Shown: positions 8,152 to 16,058 of the stretch, one piece after another
Position numbering within the stretch: position 1 is the stretch's first letter
How the letters are laid out: each line of letters starts with the position of its first letter
Assembly (NCBI RefSeq): GCF_902459705.1
Contig: NZ_CABPRU010000001.1
Coordinates: 186,001 to 250,000 of the forward strand
Direction of reading: 5' to 3'
DNA length: 64,000 nucleotides
From: Pandoraea terrigena
Lineage (GTDB): Bacteria; Pseudomonadota; Gammaproteobacteria; Burkholderiales; Burkholderiaceae
The notes under the pieces: generated by a model
Databases searched by the model: none
What the model was told of the DNA's origin: nothing
The model's input: the letters and a program-made list of their open reading frames with translations, nothing else
Position numbers and translations under genes: made by a program

Positions 8152-9030
8152 TCAGGCCATCACCCCCAGAATTACGCTGGCGGCCGCGAACGCGGCCGTC
8201 GCACCGATACCGACTGTCAACCCGCGAGCCGTCAGCGTGTCATGCGGCATGACAGCGGCGAGCCGGGTACCGCCGGGCAACGCCAGAATGACTTCGGCCT
8301 GTCCCGCGTCGTTGGCGATGGCGTCCACCGTGCCCGAAAGCCGGTTCGCCGTGGCAAGACCCGCGAGATCGGCGCCGCGCGCGATATCGATCCATGGTGC
8401 CTTGATGAGCGCGAACGCATCGCTGCCGGTCGCCAGCCCCAGCGCCTGCGTGCTGTGATGCGTGAGCGACGCCGTGATCGCTTCACCGCCGGGCAACGTG
8501 AGCGTTACTTCGTCGTTCACGCCGCAGCGCCGAATGCCGGTGACCGTGCCGTGCAACTGATTACGTGCACTGGTCTGCAGACCGAGCCGCGCGATGATCG
8601 GCCATTGCTCGTCGAAATGTTCCAGGTCGTTGGCCACGCGCGCAAGGAATTGCCGCTGCGCGACCTCCACCGCCCGGAACGCCGCCACGAGCTTCGCGCC
8701 GCGTGCCGTCAGCCGCGTGCCGCCACCGCCGCGGCCCCCTGTGCTGCGCGCCACCAGCGGTTCGCCAGCGAGCTGGTTCATGGCATCCACGGCATCCCAC
8801 GCGGCCTTGTAACTCATGCCTGCGGCCTTGGCGGCTGCGGTGATCGAACCGTGCGCGGCAATCTGCTCGAGCAGCGCAATCCTGGCGTGGCCGCCAAGCG
8901 AGGCGTTGCCACGATGCACCCAAAGCGATCCGCTCACTTGCAAGGCATCGTGCAATCCGCTGGGCGAAACGCCATCCGGCGTTGAAGAAGTTTCGGAAAC
9001 CATAAGAATTTTTTCGGTCGAACTCAGCAT
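8152..9030 (-). CDS. modE: ModE-type molybdate-responsive regulator
   Basis: A 292-residue protein with an N-terminal winged HTH (residues about 48-120: ARIALLEQIAAHGSITAAAKAAGMSYKAAW split by the recognition helix) followed by two TOBE/MOP domains (about 157-220 and 228-290) that bind molybdate. This is the full ModE architecture: on binding molybdate it represses modABC and affects molybdoenzyme genes. No modABC genes are adjacent. Start 9030 is followed by another ATG at 9003; the extra residues are not conserved-looking, so either may be used. It is convergent with the MFS gene ending at 8124. Confidence 0.85.
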   Translation of the reverse strand: MLSSTEKILMVSETSSTPDGVSPSGLHDALQVSGSLWVHRGNASLGGHARIALLEQIAAHGSITAAAKAAGMSYKAAWDAVDAMNQLAGEPLVARSTGGRGGGGTRLTARGAKLVAAFRAVEVAQRQFLARVANDLEHFDEQWPIIARLGLQTSARNQLHGTVTGIRRCGVNDEVTLTLPGGEAITASLTHHSTQALGLATGSDAFALIKAPWIDIARGADLAGLATANRLSGTVDAIANDAGQAEVILALPGGTRLAAVMPHDTLTARGLTVGIGATAAFAAASVILGVMA

Positions 9031-9295
9031 TTAGCCTCATTGTAGAGGGCCGGCGAGCCAGCGAAAACCAACGCCGGACGGAAAAGTGTCGCGATGCACC
9101 AACGACGTGAACACCGGACTTTTCCTTTGGGGGACGAATGGGGGACGTTGCTCCTCTACATTGAATTTCGCCGCATGCCCCCCCAATGCCGGCAGCTACC
9201 GCGTCAGGCTGAAGTCCAGCGCTGGGGCGGGGGCCACCGGGAATGCGACGTTTGCCGAAGTGCCCACTCACCTGACACAACAGAAACGGGGTGAA

Positions 9296-9532
9296 ATGAT
9301 GCGCGTCAGGAATATCAAAGAAACGGTTGACGGGGCTCGATACTATCGTCTGATTCGCATGCTGCCCAATGGCAAGCGACATCAGATGCAAATCTCTTTC
9401 TCCGCAGGTGAAATGCGCTTCAGGCATTTTGTTGCGCAGCGATTGTGGCTGCTGCGCGCCGAAATGCGTGACAGCACGCGGGCGGCTGCCGTGCCTGCAC
9501 CGCGCAGCAACATGCCGCAACTGGTCTTCTGA
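9296..9532 (+). CDS. Hypothetical small basic protein, 78 aa
   Basis: Starts at the ATG-ATG pair 9296/9299, with a purine-rich ACGGGGTGA just upstream. The protein begins MMRVRNIKETVDGARYYRLI, is strongly basic and has no membrane segment. The frame is open upstream to 9086, but that extension looks non-coding. No family is recognised. It is followed by a good hairpin-plus-T terminator at 9559-9593, which supports a real transcript in this direction. The 265 bases between ModE (9030) and this gene show no other gene. Confidence 0.5.
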   Translation: MMRVRNIKETVDGARYYRLIRMLPNGKRHQMQISFSAGEMRFRHFVAQRLWLLRAEMRDSTRAAAVPAPRSNMPQLVF

Positions 9533-9558
9533 CCTTGTTGCGGCGTCGCCGGACGAAG

Positions 9559-9593
9559 CGCCGGGCCGATGGCTTTCACCGGCCGGGCGTTTT
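9559..9593 (+). terminator. Intrinsic terminator after the 78-aa ORF
   Basis: Arms 9559-9568 and 9580-9589 pair over 10 bases with one mismatch, followed by TTTT (9590-9593). It lies between the plus-strand ORF ending at 9532 and the minus-strand EAL gene ending at 9620, so it may serve the plus strand mainly. Confidence 0.6.
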
Positions 9594-9619
9594 CGGCATG
9601 CGCCCATTGGGCGATGCGC

Positions 9620-11224
9620 TCAGCCCGCCATGCGAGGGGGCATCGGCGCGACTGTCGCGGGCATCGGGTTCACGGGCGTCAGGCCTCTGAGCGGGTGGGC
9701 AATCGCAAATTGCACCAGGTCGTCGAACGCGATCGGACGCGCGAACAGGTATCCCTGTGCGTAGGTGACGTTGCGCGCGCGCAGATAATTCGCCTGCATC
9801 TCGTTCTCGACACCTTCCGCCACGATCGTCATGTCCAGCCGCTCGGCCAGATGGATGATGGAATCGCAGATATTGCGCGTGACCGTATCGGCTTCGGTGA
9901 CGGGCAGGAATTCCTTGTCGATCTTCAGATAATTGAAGTCGTAGCGCTTCAGGTAGCCGATAGAGTTGTTTTCGGCGCCGAAGTCGTCCAGCGACGTTTC
10001 AATGCCGTGGCGCTGAAGCTCCGCCATCACGTTGCGCGCTGCCGCCGTGTCGCGAATCACATAACGCTCGGTGATCTCCGCGATCATCGGGTACGTTGCG
10101 TTGAGCGAGCCGTAAAGGCGCTCGATGTCGTGCACGATGGTCGTGTCGCGCAAATGCCGTTCCGCAAGGTTGATGGCGATGTGAAAGCCTTGCGGCAGGG
10201 CGCCCCGAGCGACGTCGTTGCGAATCTGCTTCAACAACGCACGGGTGAGTTCGATGATCAGGCCATTGCTTTCCGCGAGCGGGATGAAGGCGTCGGGGCG
10301 CACCAGGCCGGCGTCGGGGTGATGCCAGCGCATGAGAGCCTCGGCACCCGCGCAGCGGCCCGTGGCCAATTCCATCACGGGTTGGTAGTAGACCTTGAAC
10401 TCATTGCGTTTGATACCCAGGGCGATCTTCCGCCGCATGGACTGCGCCGGGCCAAGATGGCGGAACGTCAGGATGCCGAGCAAAAGCGCGATGATTCCGC
10501 CGAATGCCAGAAAGACGGGCGCCTGACCGGCGATCAGTGATCGCGTGAGCGCCGAACTGCCCGCGAGCGAGGTCGAGAAATGGTCCGAGTCGAGCGTGAC
10601 TTGCGCCCCGCGCGTCGCGACGCCGACGGATTCGAGCTTCGGCCCCTCGGACGTCAGCGAAACCCTCCCGATGGTCATGGCCGTCCAGGCAAGGTCGTTG
10701 GTCTTCACGCTGTGCAGCGACTCGGTGAGGTACACGCCGTCGATGAAACCGAGGACACCGTCCGTGGCGGAGGTCGGCACGAACAAGGCCAGCGCGGGAG
10801 CATTGCGCACGTAGGGGGTACCGGCCACGAACATTTCCCTCGTGCCGGTCAGCAGGGGCACGAGTTCGGCCGGCAAGGGCATATCGATGGCGTCGTTCGA
10901 GCGAATCACCGATGAGCAATACATCTTCCCGTGGGAGACCAGCCAGATGGAACGGAAGTAGGGGCTGAGCGAGCCGGTGGCCTGGAGCGAGCTGTTGACC
11001 TCGCCGCACGTCCGGCCGACCCAGGGCGTGGCGCCCGTGAGGGTCTCCTCGGCCGTGGTGACGATGCGCTCGAGCGCCGCGCGCTGCCGTTGCGCTTCTT
11101 GCTCCAGGAATCCCTGCGACAAGTGATGAACGCGCAGCCAGCCCAGGAACAGGACGACGAAGAGCGTGACCGTCACGACAAGCCCGGTCACCAGCCACTG
11201 CACGACTCGCGAATGTTGAATCAT
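9620..11224 (-). CDS. CSS-motif EAL cyclic-di-GMP phosphodiesterase
   Basis: A 534-residue inner-membrane protein. TM1 is at about residues 10-30 (QWLVTGLVVTVTLFVVLFLGW); a periplasmic domain follows with the Cys-Ser-Ser motif (MYCSSVIRS, near residue 120) and a second Cys (RTCGEV) that make the DsbA-sensitive CSS sensor; TM2 is near residues 237-257; the EAL domain fills the C-terminus. The catalytic set is present: EALMRW, INLAERH, EITERY, DDFGAENNS, KIDKEF, AEGVE. It should hydrolyse c-di-GMP to pGpG. ATG 11224 is preferred over an upstream start at 11293, because it puts TM1 at the N-terminus. It is monocistronic. Confidence 0.92.
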   Translation of the reverse strand: MIQHSRVVQWLVTGLVVTVTLFVVLFLGWLRVHHLSQGFLEQEAQRQRAALERIVTTAEETLTGATPWVGRTCGEVNSSLQATGSLSPYFRSIWLVSHGKMYCSSVIRSNDAIDMPLPAELVPLLTGTREMFVAGTPYVRNAPALALFVPTSATDGVLGFIDGVYLTESLHSVKTNDLAWTAMTIGRVSLTSEGPKLESVGVATRGAQVTLDSDHFSTSLAGSSALTRSLIAGQAPVFLAFGGIIALLLGILTFRHLGPAQSMRRKIALGIKRNEFKVYYQPVMELATGRCAGAEALMRWHHPDAGLVRPDAFIPLAESNGLIIELTRALLKQIRNDVARGALPQGFHIAINLAERHLRDTTIVHDIERLYGSLNATYPMIAEITERYVIRDTAAARNVMAELQRHGIETSLDDFGAENNSIGYLKRYDFNYLKIDKEFLPVTEADTVTRNICDSIIHLAERLDMTIVAEGVENEMQANYLRARNVTYAQGYLFARPIAFDDLVQFAIAHPLRGLTPVNPMPATVAPMPPRMAG

Positions 11225-11638
11225 GATCTGCTGCCAACCGAGGAAAGAGAGGGCCCTTGCGTGTGCTTCGTGTTGCACGGCACAACTCGTCAATCGACTC
11301 TACACGAATCCCTGACGGCCTCCAACGCCCGATTAACCCGCACGCGCCTTCTCGGCGACGTGAGGCAAACCGCGTCAGCGGCGAGGCATCCTGGGGAAGG
11401 ACCGTTCAGGGACGCCCGCCAAGTGCTTTTTCAACGTTCGCGACGACGTAGATAGCGTCAGGCCAGTTGGCGGAATCGCGACAAAAGTTGGCGTAACCGC
11501 GATTTACGCATGCTCTACACTTCACACATTAGATTTCTGGCAATAAATAGGCCAAGTCCCAAACTTGAGGTCTATTTGCACGAAAACTGCCGGAAGCGCG
11601 ATGATTTCCTGAAGCTTTTGACCTCAATTCCCCCTCCC
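11225..11638. other. 414-base intergenic region between the EAL gene and fsr
   Basis: No gene is seen. It must hold the promoters of the minus-strand EAL gene and the plus-strand fsr gene. The most distinctive element is a direct repeat at 11465-11501 (listed separately). The stretch 11505-11585 is AT-rich and probably contains the fsr promoter, but no convincing -35/-10 pair stands out. Confidence 0.5.
11465..11501. repeat. Direct repeat with 21-base period, candidate operator
   Basis: agttggcg-gaatcgcg (11465-11480) and agttggcg-taaccgcg (11486-11501) match at 14 of 16 positions, exactly 21 bases (two helical turns) apart. It lies about 140 bases before fsr. Two copies on the same face of DNA suggest a binding site for a tandem-binding regulator. 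Confidence 0.4.
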
Positions 11639-12874
11639 ATGTCGAGCCAACCTGCAACGTCCCTTCCCGGCGCCCCCTCGCCGGCTGCCCAAGGCACCGC
11701 TTTCCGCGTGCTGTCTGCGATCAGCTTCTCCCATTTGCTCAACGACATGATCCAGTCGTTGATCCTGGCCATCTATCCGCTGCTCAAGGCGAGTTTCGAC
11801 CTGAACTTCGCGCAGGTCGGTCTCATTACGCTGACTTACCAGGTCACGGCGTCGTTGTTGCAGCCGGTCGTGGGCCTATACACGGACAAGCACCCGAAGC
11901 CGTATTCGCTACCGGTCGGCATGGGCTTTACACTGGCTGGCCTGCTGATGCTGGCTGTCGCGCCGAACTTCGGCATGCTGCTCGTGGCGGCCGCGCTCGT
12001 TGGCATGGGCTCGTCGGTGTTCCACCCCGAGTCGTCGCGCGTGGCGCGCATGGCCTCGGGCGGGCGCCACGGCCTGGCGCAATCATTCTTCCAGGTCGGC
12101 GGGAACGTCGGTTCGTCGCTGGGTCCGCTGCTTGCAGCGCTTATCATTGCGCCGCACGGCCGTGGCAGCGTGGCGTGGTTTTCGGTGGCGGCGCTCGTCG
12201 CGATCTTCGTGCTGTTCCATGTCAGTCGCTGGTACGCCGGACAGCGTGCCGCAAGCAAGGGCAAGCCGGCCGCGCGCCGAGGCGGACGCGCTCATTTGTC
12301 GCGCGGGAAAGTGACGCTCGCCATTGGCATTCTGCTGGTGCTGATCTTCTCGAAGTACTTCTATCTCGCAAGTATCAGCAGCTACTTCACGTTCTACCTG
12401 ATCAGCAAGTTCCATGTGTCGGTGCAAAGCGCACAGGTGCATCTCTTCGTGTTTCTGTTCGCCGTGGCGGCGGGGACGATGATCGGCGGTCCGCTGGGCG
12501 ACAAGATCGGCCGCAAGTATGTCATCTGGGGCTCGATTCTCGGGGCGGCGCCCTTCACGCTGATGCTGCCGCACGCCGACCTGTTCTGGACCGGCATCCT
12601 GACCGTCGTGATCGGCCTGATTCTCGCCTCGGCGTTCTCGGCGATTCTTGTCTATGCGCAGGAGCTGATCCCGGGCAAGGTCGGTACCGTGTCGGGGTTG
12701 TTCTTCGGCTTCGCGTTCGGAATGGGGGGCGTGGGCGCCGCTGCGCTGGGGCAACTGGCCGACGCGACGAGCATCGACTTCGTCTACCGTGTGTGCGCCT
12801 ATCTGCCGCTGCTCGGGATCGTGACGATCCTCTTGCCCAACGTCGAAGGTCACAAGACGCCTGCCGTGGCCTGA
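11639..12874 (+). CDS. fsr: Fosmidomycin-resistance-type MFS exporter
   Basis: A 411-residue MFS protein with the characteristic Fsr N-terminal part: SFSHLLNDMIQSL in helix 1, then YPLLKASFDLNFAQVGLITLTYQ, and GMGSSVFHPESSRVARMASGGR with the HPESSR motif. In E. coli the homologue exports fosmidomycin. Twelve hydrophobic segments are visible. ATG 11639 gives the family start (MSSQPATSL); the frame is open to 11510 but that part is AT-rich and intergenic. It is monocistronic and probably terminates at the hairpin 12925-12960. Confidence 0.9.
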   Translation: MSSQPATSLPGAPSPAAQGTAFRVLSAISFSHLLNDMIQSLILAIYPLLKASFDLNFAQVGLITLTYQVTASLLQPVVGLYTDKHPKPYSLPVGMGFTLAGLLMLAVAPNFGMLLVAAALVGMGSSVFHPESSRVARMASGGRHGLAQSFFQVGGNVGSSLGPLLAALIIAPHGRGSVAWFSVAALVAIFVLFHVSRWYAGQRAASKGKPAARRGGRAHLSRGKVTLAIGILLVLIFSKYFYLASISSYFTFYLISKFHVSVQSAQVHLFVFLFAVAAGTMIGGPLGDKIGRKYVIWGSILGAAPFTLMLPHADLFWTGILTVVIGLILASAFSAILVYAQELIPGKVGTVSGLFFGFAFGMGGVGAAALGQLADATSIDFVYRVCAYLPLLGIVTILLPNVEGHKTPAVA

Positions 12875-12924
12875 GGCGGCTGTCGGCAGGATTCGCCCGT
12901 GCTCGGCGCGGGGGGCGCCAGGAC

Positions 12925-12960
12925 AAGCCGCCGGCCCATGACCTTGGGATCGGCGGCTTT
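12925..12960. terminator. Hairpin between convergent fsr and the small secreted protein
   Basis: aagccgcc (12925-12932) pairs with ggcggctt (12952-12959), with TTT on the plus-strand side and runs of A on the other, so it may act in both directions for the two convergent genes. Confidence 0.45.
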
Positions 12961-12983
12961 CTGTCCGGTGGGCGGCCGGGGGG

Positions 12984-13397
12984 TTACTGGGCGCCGCGCT
13001 TTTGCAGTTCCCAGGGGCCGTTCTCACCCTTCTTGCAGGTCGGCAGCTTGAGCGTGACTTCCTGCCCCTTCGCGCCGAGCAGCACAATCAGGTCGCGGCA
13101 GGTCCGGGTGTCGTCCTTCTGGGTGTTGGTCGGCGTGAGCTGGGCTGTGATGGCCACGGGGTTGCCGGTGCCCTTGTTGTTCCAGTCGACGGTTTCGTTA
13201 TCCTGCTGATGCGACAGGACATCGTTGGCTGCCGCGGCCAGCGACACGTTGTCGGCCTTGTGTAGATAGGCCAACGGCGAGTTGCTCATGAAGAGGAGAT
13301 TGGATGTGGCAAACGCCGGCGCGGCCACGGTCGCGCCGAAGACGAGTGCTGCGCCAAGCCCGATCGAGCGGGCAAGCGACAAACGGATAGGCGACAT
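12984..13397 (-). CDS. Small secreted protein, RT0821/Lpp0805 surface-antigen-like
   Basis: A 137-residue protein with a Sec signal peptide (MSPIRLSLARSIGLGAALVF, hydrophobic core, cleavage after AFA near residue 30). The mature part contains DNETVDWNN, a TCRDL motif with Cys100, a second cysteine (TCKKG, Cys121) and a C-terminal GPWELQKRG. This pattern (Cys after a polar beta stretch, GxW near the end) resembles the RT0821/Lpp0805 family of periplasmic or outer-membrane surface proteins. The role is unknown. An upstream extension in the same frame (to 14000) is not coding. Convergent with fsr. Confidence 0.65.
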   Translation of the reverse strand: MSPIRLSLARSIGLGAALVFGATVAAPAFATSNLLFMSNSPLAYLHKADNVSLAAAANDVLSHQQDNETVDWNNKGTGNPVAITAQLTPTNTQKDDTRTCRDLIVLLGAKGQEVTLKLPTCKKGENGPWELQKRGAQ

Positions 13398-13546
13398 TCG
13401 GAGTCCTTGAGATTGTCGACAGGGGACGGATCCTGCGCAACGCCGCGTCGGGACTTGCGTCGACGCGCCGGTCGCAGGAAGCCCATCGATCATAAAAGAA
13501 ACCGGCGGCGCCGTCATCCTGGCGAGTCGGCGTCGGCCAGCCGCCG

Positions 13547-14452
13547 TTACGACGCCGGCGCTGTGCCCCCTGTCGGGTTGACGTAGGCGCCGGTGCCGTG
13601 CAATTGGTCTTCGGCCAGTTCCAGCGCGCGCACCGCCCCGCGTCCCTTGCGGGCGAGCAGCATCTCCACGAGCGTCTCGACGACGGCAATTCCGGCCGTG
13701 ATCGATGGGAAGAACGACGGACTCTCGTGCGAGAACAGTACCGTCACATCGGCGTCGAGGGCGAGAGGCGAGACGGTGGAGTCGGTGAGCGCGAGCACAC
13801 GTGCCCCCGCCGCCCGCGCCGCGCTCGCGACGATCAGCGCTTCGTTCGAATACGGGGCAAAACTGATGACGACCACCACATCGCGTGCCGAGAGCGCACG
13901 CAACTCCATCTCCAGCGTGCCAGCCTCGCCACGGATCAGATGCACCGTCGGCCGGAATAGCCGATAGACGTACTGAAACGTGAACGCGATGGGAAAGCAC
14001 GCCCGGAAGCCGGCGACATGCACGGTGCCCGCATTGGCGAGCAAATCGACGGCCGCGCCCAGCGACGCATTCGCCCCTGCTTCGGTCAGGTCGAGGTTGT
14101 TGTGCTGGACTCGAAACATCTCGGGCACCATGCGGGCGGCGTCGCCGTCGCGAATGACCTGGCGGGCGCGACTCGCATAGGGTTGCGGCCCGAGCCGGAT
14201 CGATTCGAGGAACAATTCACGCAGGCCGTGCCATCCGTCGAAGCCGAGATGCTGCGCGAGCCGCACGAACGTGGCGGGCTGCACGCCAGCCTCGACGGCG
14301 ATGGCACGCATGGAGCTGATCGGCACGCGCTGCGGATGGTCGAGCAGGAAGCGCGCGCCCGCTTGAAATTGCGGACTGAGCTGGGGATAGCGCTCGCGCA
14401 GCAAGAGGTTGAGTTGATCGAGTGTCTGCGGCGGCGCGGGGGTCTCTGACAT
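13547..14452 (-). CDS. RpiR/MurR-family regulator (HTH-SIS)
   Basis: A 301-residue regulator: HTH_6 domain at about residues 10-85 (RERYPQLSPQFQAGARFLLD, then VQPATFVRLAQHLGFDGWHGLREL) and a SIS sugar-isomerase-like domain at about 120-260 (VHVAGFRACFPIAF, then DVVVVISFAPYSNEALIVAS and RVLALTDSTVSPLA). RpiR proteins bind phosphosugars or related ligands through SIS. It is divergent from the aminotransferase/cleavage-enzyme pair at 14718-16909, and the intergenic region carries a palindrome and four TGTTGCA half-sites that I assign to it. Start 14452 was chosen because it fits the family N-terminus. Confidence 0.88.
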   Translation of the reverse strand: MSETPAPPQTLDQLNLLLRERYPQLSPQFQAGARFLLDHPQRVPISSMRAIAVEAGVQPATFVRLAQHLGFDGWHGLRELFLESIRLGPQPYASRARQVIRDGDAARMVPEMFRVQHNNLDLTEAGANASLGAAVDLLANAGTVHVAGFRACFPIAFTFQYVYRLFRPTVHLIRGEAGTLEMELRALSARDVVVVISFAPYSNEALIVASAARAAGARVLALTDSTVSPLALDADVTVLFSHESPSFFPSITAGIAVVETLVEMLLARKGRGAVRALELAEDQLHGTGAYVNPTGGTAPAS

Positions 14453-14490
14453 TGGGGAATGGCAACACGGCGACGAAATAATGTAACGAT

Positions 14491-14619
14491 TGTTGCATGA
14501 AATGCCCCGGCCGCGCACGCGCTTTCCCCGGGGACGCGAGGCCGATACGCAAGCGCTGAGCGGAGGCGGGCGTTCGTGCGAAGTGTTGCAAAGACAAAAT
14601 ATATGCAACATATGTTGCA
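14491..14619. promoter_or_regulatory. Cluster of TGTTGCA sites, candidate RpiR operators
   Basis: The heptamer TGTTGCA occurs at 14491-14497 and 14584-14590, and as both halves of the perfect 16-base palindrome tgcaacat-atgttgca at 14604-14619. Four copies in a 265-base intergenic region is far above chance. The palindrome overlaps the -35 element of the predicted aminotransferase promoter, consistent with repression. Confidence 0.6.
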
Positions 14620-14643
14620 AATCGCGAGCGGTGCGCCTACACT
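14615..14643 (+). promoter_or_regulatory. Predicted sigma70 promoter of the aminotransferase operon
   Basis: TTGCAA (14615-14620), a 17-base spacer, and TACACT (14638-14643). The transcript would start about 65 bases before the ATG at 14718. The -35 box lies inside the TGTTGCA palindrome. Confidence 0.5.
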
Positions 14644-14717
14644 GTGTGGCATCGTTCGCGTATCGATGGCTGGGTGGTCATCGCGCGACGCACCATCTTT
14701 CCGACAGGGGTTCAGGC

Positions 14718-16058
14718 ATGACTCACGTGTTTCACCGCAACCCGCGCCAGACCTTGCCCGTCGCGGTCGGCGGCCAGGGCATCGAGCTGATCGACAGCAC
14801 CGGCAAGCACTATCTCGACGCTTGCGGCGGCGCGGCCGTCTCGTGCCTGGGGCACGGTCATCCGCGCGTGATCGAGGCGATGCAGCAACAGGCGGCGCAA
14901 CTGGCCTACGCGCATACGTCGTTCTTCACGACGGAAGTCGCTGAAGAACTGGCCGACACGCTGGCCGCGAAGGCGCCCGGCGATCTGAACCATGTGTATT
15001 TCGTCAGCGGCGGATCGGAGGGCGTGGAGGCCGCACTCAAGCTGGCGCGGCAGTACTTCGTCGAGATCGGCGAGCCGCAGCGTCAGTACTTCATCGCGCG
15101 CCGCCAGAGCTACCATGGCAACACCCTTGGCGCGCTGGCCATCGGCGGCAATGCCTGGCGGCGCGAGCCGTTCCTGCCGTTGCTGGTGCCGGCGCATCAT
15201 GTTTCGCCCTGCTTCGCGTATCGCGAACGGCATGAGGGCGAGACCGACGCCACGTACGTCCAACGTCTGGCCGACGAACTCGAAGCCAAGATTCTCGAAC
15301 TTGGCGCCGACCAGGTGATCGCGTTTGTCGCGGAAACCGTGGTGGGTGCGACGGCGGGTGCGGTGCCGCCGGTGGGCGACTACTTCAAGCGCATCCGCGC
15401 CGTGTGTGACAAATATGGCGTGCTGCTGCTGCTCGACGAAGTGATGTCGGGCATGGGTCGCACGGGCTACCTGTTCGCTTGCGAAGAAGACGATGTGGTG
15501 CCGGACATCCTCGTCATCGCCAAGGGGCTGGGCGCCGGCTATCAGCCGATCGGGGCGATGCTTTGCACCGACCGGATCTTCGACGCCGTGGTCGGCGGTT
15601 CTGGTTTTTTCCAGCACGGTCACACGTATGTGGGGCACGCGATGGCCTGCGCGGCGGCGCTGGCCGTGCAGCGAGCGATTGCCGAAGACCATCTGCTGGA
15701 GAACGTGAAAGCGCGCGGCGAGCAACTGCGGGCGCGTTTGCGCGAGGTCTTCGCCGATCATCCGAACGTGGGCGACGTGCGCGGCCGGGGGCTCTTCGTC
15801 GGCGTCGAGTTTGTCGCCGACCGCGCGACCCGACAGACACTCCCGACGGCCGACAAGACGCATGCACGGCTCAAGGCCGCGGCCAAGGCGCGCGGCCTGC
15901 TGGTCTATCCGATGGGCGGCACGGTCGACGGCGTGCATGGCGATCACGCGCTGATCGCGCCGCCGTTCATTTGCCAGCCGGCGGACATCGATCGTATCGT
16001 GGAGCGGCTGGCGCTGGCGGTGGCAGACGTCACTGGCGCGAAGACCGGAGGCGCATGA
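14718..16058 (+). CDS. Class III PLP-dependent aminotransferase
   Basis: A 446-residue fold-type I aminotransferase of the omega-amino acid/diamino acid group. Visible features: SGGSEGVEAALKLAR (phosphate-binding turn near residues 97-111), SYHGNT (131-136), DEVMSG with Asp240, and Lys269 in VIAKGLGAGYQPIGAM as the PLP Schiff base. The start ATG 14718 follows AGGGG (14706-14709) at about 8 bases. It overlaps the next gene by the ATGA type (stop 16056-16058, start 16055), so the two are translationally coupled. Pairing with a BKACE enzyme suggests transamination of an amino acid to a keto acid that is then cleaved with acetyl-CoA. Substrate unknown. Confidence 0.87.
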   Translation: MTHVFHRNPRQTLPVAVGGQGIELIDSTGKHYLDACGGAAVSCLGHGHPRVIEAMQQQAAQLAYAHTSFFTTEVAEELADTLAAKAPGDLNHVYFVSGGSEGVEAALKLARQYFVEIGEPQRQYFIARRQSYHGNTLGALAIGGNAWRREPFLPLLVPAHHVSPCFAYRERHEGETDATYVQRLADELEAKILELGADQVIAFVAETVVGATAGAVPPVGDYFKRIRAVCDKYGVLLLLDEVMSGMGRTGYLFACEEDDVVPDILVIAKGLGAGYQPIGAMLCTDRIFDAVVGGSGFFQHGHTYVGHAMACAAALAVQRAIAEDHLLENVKARGEQLRARLREVFADHPNVGDVRGRGLFVGVEFVADRATRQTLPTADKTHARLKAAAKARGLLVYPMGGTVDGVHGDHALIAPPFICQPADIDRIVERLALAVADVTGAKTGGA

